A stretch of 64,000 nt of DNA from G963662675 sp963662675 (GTDB taxonomy: Bacteria; Bacteroidota; Bacteroidia; Bacteroidales; Prolixibacteraceae), in assembly GCA_963662675.2 (NCBI GenBank), contig CAXXHP010000001.1, positions 248,001 through 312,000 on the forward strand. Reading direction: 5' to 3'. Under the pieces are notes generated by a model, which was not told the origin of the DNA, ran no database searches, and was given only the letters and a program-made list of their open reading frames with translations. Below, in pieces: positions 45,058-52,567 of this stretch. The first letter of the stretch is position 1; every line of letters starts with the position of its first letter. A program made the translations under genes and the position numbers.

Positions 45058-45828
45058 TTAAAATTGAAGGTGTTTAATTGATTTTCCGTTGTTTTTTATT
45101 TCAAGTAAGGCCTCGAAGCCTACTTTTATGTGCATGTTTACAAAATTGGATGTGACTTCATGATCGCTTTCTTCTGTTTTTATGCCGGTTGAAATCATAG
45201 GTTGGTCTGAGATGAGCAATAGTGCGCCTGAGGGTATTTGATTGGCAAAACCAACAGTAAAAATAGTGGCGGTTTCCATGTCAATGGCGATTGCCCGGGT
45301 TCTCTCTAAATATTTTTTAAATCGGTCGTCGTATTCCCAAACCCTTTTGTTGGTAGTGTATACAACACCTGTCCAATAATCATTTTTATTTTCCCGAATA
45401 ACGGACGATACAGCACGTTGTAAGTTGAATGAAGGAAGAGCTGGGATCTCTGCCGGTAGATAGTCGTTTGATGTTCCGTCACTACGTATGGCTGCAATGG
45501 GCAAAAGCAGGTCTCCCAATTTATTCTTAGTTTTCAATCCACCACATTTCCCCAGAAAAAGAACAGCCTTTGGCATTATCGCACTAAGCAAATCCATCAT
45601 TGTTGCCGCGTTTGGGCTTCCCATACCAAAGTTGATGATTGTAATTCCCTCTGCTGATGCATTCGGCATGTTTTTTTCTTCGCCAACAACAGGGACATTA
45701 TATTTCTCAGCAAACAAATCTACGTAATGCTGGAAATTGCATAGCAGAATATATTCACCAAAGTCTTCCAGCTTTCTCCCGGTATAACGAGGAAGCCAGT
45801 TGTCAACAATCTCTTTTTTGGTTTTCAT
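45058..45828 (-). CDS. amn: AMP nucleosidase
   Basis: Hydrolyses AMP to adenine and ribose 5-phosphate; nucleoside phosphorylase superfamily. I start at the ATG at 45828 (MKTKKEIVDNWLPRYTGRKL, 256 residues), the usual Bacteroidota N-terminus; an upstream TTG frame to 45897 is not needed. Motifs: INFGMGSPNAATMMDLL, FLGKCGGLK and AIDMETATIFTVGF. Divergent from the gene at 45931. Confidence 0.94.
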   Translation of the reverse strand: MKTKKEIVDNWLPRYTGRKLEDFGEYILLCNFQHYVDLFAEKYNVPVVGEEKNMPNASAEGITIINFGMGSPNAATMMDLLSAIMPKAVLFLGKCGGLKTKNKLGDLLLPIAAIRSDGTSNDYLPAEIPALPSFNLQRAVSSVIRENKNDYWTGVVYTTNKRVWEYDDRFKKYLERTRAIAIDMETATIFTVGFANQIPSGALLLISDQPMISTGIKTEESDHEVTSNFVNMHIKVGFEALLEIKNNGKSIKHLQF

Positions 45829-45930
45829 ATTGAAAGAAATAAATTTTTCGCATTTTTGGAAGACCGCAATTTCAATTGAAGTTGCAGGTAGTCTCAAATT
45901 TCACAAAAGTACAACTTTGAAACGGTTGAA

Positions 45931-46386
45931 ATGGCCACAAAACTAAATTTACCAGCATATTCGTTCCGAACAAAAAAGGACGTTGATAAAATACTGATTT
46001 TTGATGAAATCAGGAAGAAGTTTTTGGTATTGACACCTGAAGAATGGGTGCGTCAGAATTTTATTCGGTTCTTAATCGAAGAGAAGGGCTTTCCTCAACA
46101 ATTAATGGCAATAGAAAGTGGACTGAAAGTCAACAGCAAACAATTCCGAACCGATTTGCTCGTATACGGACGAGACGGGTGCCCGCTGTTGATAGTCGAG
46201 TTTAAAGCTCCTTCGGTGAAAGTTACCCAGAATGCTTTCGACCAGATTGCCCATTATAATATGAAACTGCAGGTTCCGTTTTTGATTGTCTCAAATGGAT
46301 TGGAGCATTATTGTTGTAAGGTCGATTTTGACGAGAAAAGCTATTCGTATTTAAAAGAAATCCCAGAGTTTGGGCAATTGACATAG
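45931..46386 (+). CDS. Orphan HSDR_N (type I restriction R-subunit N-terminus) nuclease-like protein
   Basis: Single-domain PD-(D/E)xK nuclease-like protein of 151 residues. The active-site set is visible as SKQFRTDLLVYGR (Asp) and LLIVEFKAP (ExK). It lacks the helicase part and has no methylase or specificity neighbour, so it is not a restriction system. The same stand-alone gene occurs widely in Bacteroidota next to holA, as I recall; function unknown. Confidence 0.87.
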   Translation: MATKLNLPAYSFRTKKDVDKILIFDEIRKKFLVLTPEEWVRQNFIRFLIEEKGFPQQLMAIESGLKVNSKQFRTDLLVYGRDGCPLLIVEFKAPSVKVTQNAFDQIAHYNMKLQVPFLIVSNGLEHYCCKVDFDEKSYSYLKEIPEFGQLT

Positions 46387-46431
46387 AGGCTCTTGCTCAT
46401 CTGATAAAAATCGGTAAAGTCTGCCCAGTTG

Positions 46432-46956
46432 TTATAATATTATCTGATAAATCATTTCATCCAACCACTTATCAGAGGTTCTTATCCAGTCTTTTTTTGT
46501 TCCGATAAGTTGAAAGCCAACTTTCTCAAATAGGTGGATGCTCCCTAGATTGTTCGTAGTGATATTGGCATAAAGCTGATGTAGCCCAAGATTTTTCTTT
46601 GCATATTGCAACATGAGTTGTAGTGCGTCGGATGCCAATCCTTTGCTTTGGTCACTTTTGTTATAGATTAGTATGCCAACCCCTGCACGTTGATGAAATG
46701 GTTCAAAATCGAATAGGTCGATGGCTCCCACAACTTTATCGTTTAGGTCTTCAATGATGAGACGAAGCTGTCTGGTGTCAAAAATGTCGCGGTGAGATTC
46801 TTCAATGTATTGCTTTAAAATGTATCGTGAGTAGGGAACAAGGGTGTTGCTGACGTCCCAAATGAGCGGATCATTTTCCCATTGATAAAGGAATTCCAAA
46901 TCTTCCGGCTCTAAAGGACGGAAACGTACTTGTCCGTATGCGAGTTGATCGTTCAT
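46432..46956 (-). CDS. GNAT-family N-acetyltransferase
   Basis: RimJ/SpeG-like acetyltransferase (174 residues). It has VRFRPLEPEDLEFLYQWEND, the beta-bulge RAGVGILIYNKSDQSKGLASDA acetyl-CoA loop in outline, and NNLGSIHLFEKVGFQLIG. Closest by motif to polyamine acetyltransferases; the substrate cannot be fixed. Overlaps the upstream glycosyltransferase stop by four bases. Confidence 0.88.
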   Translation of the reverse strand: MNDQLAYGQVRFRPLEPEDLEFLYQWENDPLIWDVSNTLVPYSRYILKQYIEESHRDIFDTRQLRLIIEDLNDKVVGAIDLFDFEPFHQRAGVGILIYNKSDQSKGLASDALQLMLQYAKKNLGLHQLYANITTNNLGSIHLFEKVGFQLIGTKKDWIRTSDKWLDEMIYQIIL

Positions 46957-48902
46957 TTTCCCAATTTTTCCCAGTTTTGAAAAATAATCTCCAAGTCATG
47001 CAAAATACGATAGTCTTTGGCGTAAACCATATCCATTTCCATTATTTTTTTTTCTGACAGCTTTTCGTTTAACATGTCTGCAGGAGTAAGAATGCCCGGT
47101 TTTATATTTGGCAAATGCATAGATTCTGCCCCATTAGAAGTATAGCCTACCCAGCTTTTGTGGGAGATAATCACTTGAATAATATTTCGAAAGAACTTCC
47201 CTTTTTTCTCAACTGTCCAGCAAGTAATTGGGTAGCTAATCAGAAAAGTAATACTTAGCACCAGATCGATGAGGCGTTTATTTCTTTGGTTTTTTTCTTT
47301 AGAAATGGCATTTAGATGAACCACATATAGCTCTCCTGCTGTGTCGATTGAGCTGCTGCCAATAATGGATAGGCTCTCGGGCGGGGCAATTTTATAATCA
47401 GTATTTGTGGCAGAAAGATCGAGCATACATCCTATTATTTGTTGGGAACTCATGTCTGTAGCACTGAAAATAATTTCATCAATCTTATGGATTCGGATGA
47501 TTTCCCGTAATTGGTCGTGATTCCCTAGATAATTATCAGGGTGTCCTTCACTCTGGATACTTACAAGACCGGCCAGATCAACTTTTAACTGCGTGCAATT
47601 TACAATGTCGGTAATACGTTTCGCTTCCTTGGGATTTGCGACCAATACTACTCTTTTACTTTTGCTCAAGTCGAATTGAAAACCATACAGCCGGATTTTA
47701 CTCAATATAAAGCGGTAGCCTAGTAGGCTAATGAATGCCCAAGCAGACCCCATCAGAATGAGGGCTCTTGAGAAACGCCAATTTTCCCCAATGAGGGAGT
47801 AAAGTACGAGAATGCAAATACTGCCCCAAGCCAGACCTTTCAGTAGTTTAAACGTTTTAATAGGTTTTTGATAGCCACCTGAAAGCCAGACACAGGTGAT
47901 CCATATTAATATGTAGACAGGCACCACCATTTGTAGATATTCCGGAGGGAAATGCCCTTTCTCATATTTTATAATTTCCCAATACGGGAGTAATAGCAGA
48001 AAGCCAGCATACACGACAAGCGCATCAAGTAGGGGCAATATCGCTGCTTTTACCACACGACTGGCAAGTGCCAGAAAAGCACGGAAGTAAATAGCCATAT
48101 TTATCAGAAATGAAAAAACATCAGCTTTCCCTTTCGAAAAATGCTTGCGCGCAAAAATGGCCATTGCCTGGTAAAATACCTTTACGTAATTAATGCTTCC
48201 TTTTTTTGTGCTTTCACCTTTATAGTGAATGATGGTCGTTTCCGGGGAATAATAGTTTTTATACCCACCTTGTGTGATGCGGTACGAGAGATCAATATCT
48301 TCTCCGTACATGAAAAAATCTTCATCAAGCAAACCTACTTTGTCCAATGCTTCTTTCCTGAGAAACATAAATGCTCCCGAGAGTATCTCAATTTCGTGAG
48401 TTTGGTTTTCATTCAAATGGCCTAAATGGTATCGACCAAAACGTTTCGACTTTTTAAATAATTTTGCCAGACCAAAAATCTTATAGAAAGCTACTGATGG
48501 AGTGGGCAATCCGCGTTTTGATTCGGGGAGGAATTGACCTTTCCCATCTATCATTTTTACGCCTAAACCTCCGGCATCTGCGTGCTTATCCATAAAACGT
48601 ATACATTTCATGAAGCTATCTTCTTCGACAATAGTATCGGGATTGAGCAGCAAAATGTATTCGCCTTTTGCCTGTTTAATTGCCTGATTGTTGGCTGTTG
48701 AAAAACCTTTGTTTATTTGGTTTTCAATGAGGGTGGCAGAGGGGAATTTCTCACGGACCATTTGGCACGAGCCATCCACCGAATTGTTGTCAACCACAAA
48801 AACTTCCGAATCAATCGAAGTACATGCCTTTTCAACTGAGTACAGACATTGCTCCAGGAAATACTTGACGTTGTAGTTAACAATGATGACGGATAGTTTC
48901 AT
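46953..48902 (-). CDS. Glycosyltransferase 2 fused to a degenerate sugar-phosphate transferase-like module
   Basis: Two-part membrane protein of about 649 residues from the ATG at 48902 (MKLSVIIVNYNVKYFLEQ); an upstream start at 48938 would run into recR. The N-terminal GT2 domain (about 1-235) has LLNPDTIV and FFMYGEDIDLSYRI. Four to five membrane spans occupy about 265-400. The cytoplasmic part has a nucleotide-binding-like domain (VVLVANPKEAKRITDIV) and then RLIDLVLSITFLISYPI, like the re-entrant helix of PglC/WcaJ enzymes, but the catalytic Asp-Glu pair of those enzymes is not evident. Likely acts in envelope polysaccharide synthesis. Confidence 0.82.
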   Translation of the reverse strand: MKLSVIIVNYNVKYFLEQCLYSVEKACTSIDSEVFVVDNNSVDGSCQMVREKFPSATLIENQINKGFSTANNQAIKQAKGEYILLLNPDTIVEEDSFMKCIRFMDKHADAGGLGVKMIDGKGQFLPESKRGLPTPSVAFYKIFGLAKLFKKSKRFGRYHLGHLNENQTHEIEILSGAFMFLRKEALDKVGLLDEDFFMYGEDIDLSYRITQGGYKNYYSPETTIIHYKGESTKKGSINYVKVFYQAMAIFARKHFSKGKADVFSFLINMAIYFRAFLALASRVVKAAILPLLDALVVYAGFLLLLPYWEIIKYEKGHFPPEYLQMVVPVYILIWITCVWLSGGYQKPIKTFKLLKGLAWGSICILVLYSLIGENWRFSRALILMGSAWAFISLLGYRFILSKIRLYGFQFDLSKSKRVVLVANPKEAKRITDIVNCTQLKVDLAGLVSIQSEGHPDNYLGNHDQLREIIRIHKIDEIIFSATDMSSQQIIGCMLDLSATNTDYKIAPPESLSIIGSSSIDTAGELYVVHLNAISKEKNQRNKRLIDLVLSITFLISYPITCWTVEKKGKFFRNIIQVIISHKSWVGYTSNGAESMHLPNIKPGILTPADMLNEKLSEKKIMEMDMVYAKDYRILHDLEIIFQNWEKLGK

Positions 48903-48909
48903 GCTTTTT

Positions 48910-49536
48910 TTATTGTGAAATTGAGCTTTCAAAATCAAGCCTGTTTTTTATTGAGCGTCCAAGTGTTAGCTCATCAGCATATTCCAGTTCATCCCCAATC
49001 GAAACACCACGTGCCAAAGTTGATATTTTTATCTTTAAGTCTTTCAGTTTCTTATAAATGTAAAAGTTGGTGGTGTCTCCCTCCATTGTTGTGCTTAGTG
49101 CTAAAATTATTTCCGACACACTCCCGCTTTTTACGCGTTCAATAAGTGAGTTTACTTCTATGTCTGCTGGGCCAATGCCGTCCATTGGCGAAATGATGCC
49201 TCCCAGAACATGATATAATCCGACAAATTGGCGGGTGCTTTCGATGGCCATCACATCACGAATATTTTCAACCACACAAATAATTTCAGGCATGCGGTTG
49301 GGAAGGGCACAAATGTTACATACGTCAGTGTCGGAAATGTTGTGGCAAATTTTACAATGCTTGATTTCACTGCGAAGCTGAATGATGCTGTTTCCAAATA
49401 TCTCCACTTCTTCTTTGTCTTGCTTAAGTAGGTGCAACACCAATCGAAGTGCTGTTTTCCTCCCAATGCCCGGTAGCTTGGAGAATTCGCTAACTGCGTT
49501 TTCCAATAATCGGGAAGGAAATTTTTCTGTCATCAT
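48910..49536 (-). CDS. recR: Recombination mediator protein RecR
   Basis: DNA-repair protein that with RecO/RecF loads RecA. Helix-hairpin-helix LPGIGRKTALRLVLHLL, four-cysteine zinc finger CKICHNISDTDVCNIC, and a Toprim domain (ICVVENIRDVMAIEST) are present. 208 residues, normal. A start one codon later (49533) is equally possible. Confidence 0.97.
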   Translation of the reverse strand: MMTEKFPSRLLENAVSEFSKLPGIGRKTALRLVLHLLKQDKEEVEIFGNSIIQLRSEIKHCKICHNISDTDVCNICALPNRMPEIICVVENIRDVMAIESTRQFVGLYHVLGGIISPMDGIGPADIEVNSLIERVKSGSVSEIILALSTTMEGDTTNFYIYKKLKDLKIKISTLARGVSIGDELEYADELTLGRSIKNRLDFESSISQ

Positions 49537-49750
49537 GCAATTGGTGTTTAGTGAGCTTCAAATTTAATAAGTCAGACGCAATTCATGGCAGATTGCTGTG
49601 GGTTTTTTCGTTATTGAGGGAGAAGGTGGTTGAAATTACTTTTTTTATTGTTGGGGATTGCTGCTGCCTGTTTCATTTTATAACGATACTGAGCATATGA
49701 TATTATCACTATCTTGGCAGGCAAAAATCAAACTTTAATTATCAATTGTT

Positions 49751-50758
49751 ATGACTATCATTCTACTCGGATTTTTATTTGGGGCAATTCTCCAATATGC
49801 CAAGCTAAATAAGTTCAATGTTATTAGTGGAATGGCAACACTTGAGGATTTAACCATGTTGAAGGCAATTGCAACGGCAATTGGTGTTGGTGCCATTCTT
49901 TTAAATATTGAAATAGGAATGGGGATAGCATCCTATCATGTTAAGCCATTCGTTTTTGGGGGAATAGCGGTTGGTGGTTTTATCTTCGGAATAGGGATGG
50001 CCATACTTGGATATTGTCCGGGAACACTGGCAATATCTCTGGGTGAAGGTTCGCTCGATGCTTTGATTGGTATTGTTGGTGGCTTGATTGGTGGCTTACT
50101 TTATACCATTTTGCTTCCTTCAATTCAGCCAATACTGGGGCCTAACTGGGGGAGTATTTCGGTTAATTCACTACTGGGCGGGAATTCAATATTGTTCTAT
50201 CTTATTGTATTCCTAATTGGCATTATTTTTATTGCAGTCTCCTTTTGGTTAAATAAGTTGGAGAAATCGAAAGACAAAAAATGGTTAATAGCAGGTGTTG
50301 CATTGGCAGTATTGAATGTCTTTGTCTTTTCCGCATATGGGGCAAACCGACCAATTGGAGCATCAACAGCATATCCATACATCTCCGATTTACTAACCGG
50401 AACAACAGAGAATGCCTATTTTATGAAAATACAAAAGTCGGGAAGCTGGGGGATATATTTCTTGGGGGGGGCTTTTATCTCTGGAATTGTTATTTCTGTT
50501 TTTCGTAAAGATTTTAAGTTGCAATTGATACATGCAAATTGGGCGAAGTATAAAGGCAGCTCTTCATTAAAACGTGGTGTTTGGGCCTTTGTTGGTGGGT
50601 TCATTATGATTTTTGGTGCGCGTATGGCAGGCGGGTGCACCAGTGGACACGTTATTTCCGGGGGGATGCAGTTGGCAATAAGTAGCTTCGTTTTTGCTGC
50701 ATTTGTATTTGTTGGCTTCTTGGGTACCGGATATGCCTTTTACAAAAAACGGAAGTAA
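49751..50758 (+). CDS. YeeE/YedE-family (TsuA-like) sulphur-compound transporter
   Basis: Membrane transporter of about nine to ten spans, probably for thiosulfate or related sulphur species. Two YeeE half-motifs carry the characteristic cysteines: C89 in GYCPGTLAISLGEG and C296 in GGCTSGHVISG. 335 residues, a fused double-repeat form. No TusA-like or rhodanese partner is visible next to it. Confidence 0.88.
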   Translation: MTIILLGFLFGAILQYAKLNKFNVISGMATLEDLTMLKAIATAIGVGAILLNIEIGMGIASYHVKPFVFGGIAVGGFIFGIGMAILGYCPGTLAISLGEGSLDALIGIVGGLIGGLLYTILLPSIQPILGPNWGSISVNSLLGGNSILFYLIVFLIGIIFIAVSFWLNKLEKSKDKKWLIAGVALAVLNVFVFSAYGANRPIGASTAYPYISDLLTGTTENAYFMKIQKSGSWGIYFLGGAFISGIVISVFRKDFKLQLIHANWAKYKGSSSLKRGVWAFVGGFIMIFGARMAGGCTSGHVISGGMQLAISSFVFAAFVFVGFLGTGYAFYKKRK

Positions 50759-50814
50759 TTGCAAAGCATATTAGTGCACTCAAAATTTCTTTTTTTTTGC
50801 AAAAGAAAGCACGG

Positions 50815-50872
50815 ATCATAGGTGTTCGAAACATGCGAATGTTGATAATCCCATGTTTCGAACACTTATGAT
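50815..50872. repeat. 21-base inverted repeat between convergent genes
   Basis: Arms 50815-50835 and 50852-50872 are complementary over 21 bases with a single G-T wobble, around a 16-base spacer (50836-50851). There is no T run beside either arm. It resembles a small dispersed intergenic repeat more than a terminator, though it lies between convergent genes. Confidence 0.72.
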
Positions 50873-50900
50873 TTGTAATCTGTGCCGTATTTTTAGATCG

Positions 50901-51572
50901 TTACTGAACGATAATTGAAATCTCGTTCAATGGTTTACGATCGGAGGCTCCTGTTACGCCATCTGCTGTCATATCTATTGTAGAATCCGGTTTTCCTACG
51001 ATTAGGATTACGACGGTGCTCATATTTTCTGGCATTTGTAACATCTCTCTGTTTTTTGGCTCATTTAACTGAGCGGCACCTCCCATGACTATTTTTGCGC
51101 CATAACCAATAGCAGTTGCAGCCATTACCATGTTTTCGCAAGCCAAACCAGCAGCAAAAGCATTGTTCGCATCACAGGCAATAGCAATAATAGCTGGAGC
51201 ATCAGCTAGTCCTGCTTTTGTGTAGGCTGAAGAAGCTGGGGGTGGCGTGTATCCCGGAGGTGGGCCTGCCATTGACATGGAACTGGCAATTTCTTGTATG
51301 ACTTCTTGGTTTAGGATAGCTCCAAAATACCAGGGTTGCATGTTTCTTCCACTCATTGCATTTCTACCTGCATCCATTATTGCAGTTATATCTTCTAACG
51401 GTACGCTCTCGTTTGAAAAATACTGAGTTGTTCGGGTCTCATTAATAATCGTTAATATTTGCTCATTTGCACTAGTAGAAGTGTCAACTTCAGGGACGTT
51501 TGTTGTTTCGCTGCATCCAAAGAAAAGAGGAGTAAGCAATATGAAAAACAATCTTTTTTTCAATGTGTACAT
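50901..51572 (-). CDS. Nitroreductase-family lipoprotein
   Basis: FMN-dependent nitroreductase fold made as a lipoprotein: ATG at 51572 (MYTLKKRLFFILLTP) begins a signal with lipobox FFGC; an upstream in-frame start to 51614 gives no signal improvement. Core: NETRTTQYFSNESVP, MSGRNMQPWYFGA, GLACENMVMAATAIGYG and a C-terminal SDRKPLNEISI. A Pro/Gly-rich insert (GPPPGYTPPPAS) occurs midway. The tail holds DGVTGAS, a near match to the covalent-FMN motif used by ApbE. Most family members are cytoplasmic, so the export signal is unusual. Confidence 0.82.
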   Translation of the reverse strand: MYTLKKRLFFILLTPLFFGCSETTNVPEVDTSTSANEQILTIINETRTTQYFSNESVPLEDITAIMDAGRNAMSGRNMQPWYFGAILNQEVIQEIASSMSMAGPPPGYTPPPASSAYTKAGLADAPAIIAIACDANNAFAAGLACENMVMAATAIGYGAKIVMGGAAQLNEPKNREMLQMPENMSTVVILIVGKPDSTIDMTADGVTGASDRKPLNEISIIVQ

Positions 51573-51942
51573 AGTTAAAGGTTTAGTTATTATACTGATT
51601 TCAGGATATTGCAAATAAATTGGTTCGGGGTCAAATTAGCCAATCCCTTATTTATATCCTATTCATATAGTGGACATCGACTGTTTATTTTGTGAATAAT
51701 TCTTAATGACTTCCTTGTCGCATTTCCAGGATCTTTTCAGGCATCTTTTATCTCTTGGTAAGATTAGGGTTTTTGTGAAAAAAAATACAGATTCCGGGTT
51801 AACTCCAGAGGAGAGTTTGTTAAGATGAGTCTATACCTGTTCAAGGTCTTGAAAATAGGTTCTGGGATGTTTTTCCTTGCAAAGAGAAAGGGTATTTTGC
51901 ATCTTTGTTATCGGATTTAAGCGTTAGTTCGGATAATAATAA
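51573..51942. other. Intergenic region upstream of recX
   Basis: About 370 bases between the divergent nitroreductase and recX genes. No gene, tRNA or strong hairpin is visible; both promoters should lie here. Confidence 0.4.
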
Positions 51943-52413
51943 ATGGAATTTAAAGATCAACAAAAGCGAGCCTATCAGCGTGCTGCGGCATTGTGTAGCA
52001 GAGCAGAGAAAAGTAGTGGGGGAATTATCCGCAAACTGACAGAGTGGGGTGTCTCTGACGAAGAAGCTCAGCAGATACTGGATCGGCTAATTGTTGAGAA
52101 GTTTATAGATGACGAGCGCTTTGCCCAAAGCTATGTGCAAGATAAATTCAAGTTTAATAAATGGGGAAAAATAAAAATTAGCTACCAGTTACGGTTTGAT
52201 AAAATTACCCCTTCGGTTATTGATGATGCACTTGCCAAAATTGAAGATGCTGTCTATCGGAAAGTTTTATTTGATTTGGTTCTTGAAAAAAATAAAAACA
52301 TCAAATCATCCAATCAATATGATAGAAAAGCAAAGCTTTTCCGCTTTGCACAGGGGAGAGGATTCGAAGCTGATCTGATTTCGTCTGTTGTTGATGAGGT
52401 GCTGAGGCATTAA
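51943..52413 (+). CDS. recX: Regulatory protein RecX
   Basis: Modulator of RecA. Three tandem three-helix repeats are seen: AAALCSRAEKSSGGIIRKL, IVEKFIDDERFAQSYVQDKF with KWGKIKISYQL, and KAKLFRFAQGRGFEADLISSV. 156 residues, normal. Confidence 0.92.
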   Translation: MEFKDQQKRAYQRAAALCSRAEKSSGGIIRKLTEWGVSDEEAQQILDRLIVEKFIDDERFAQSYVQDKFKFNKWGKIKISYQLRFDKITPSVIDDALAKIEDAVYRKVLFDLVLEKNKNIKSSNQYDRKAKLFRFAQGRGFEADLISSVVDEVLRH

Positions 52414-52567
52414 CTTGATTTTTATCTCCTTACAAGCAAGTCTTTCATTCATTTTCTTTTTCATGATTTATCAACATCCGTTTTTATAGAAGGATGAAAA
52501 ATGTAATTTTAGGATTCTTAAGGCAGGGCTTCTTTCCTTAAAAAAGATTCAATAAAACTACTTGAAA

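Noticed and set aside
45931..46386. Restriction-modification or defence island
   Set aside because: Only a single HSDR_N domain is present; no methylase, helicase or toxin gene lies nearby.
46365..46431. Terminator between the HSDR_N gene and the acetyltransferase gene
   Set aside because: Only a 6-base GGGCA/TGCCC pairing across about 50 bases and no T run was found.
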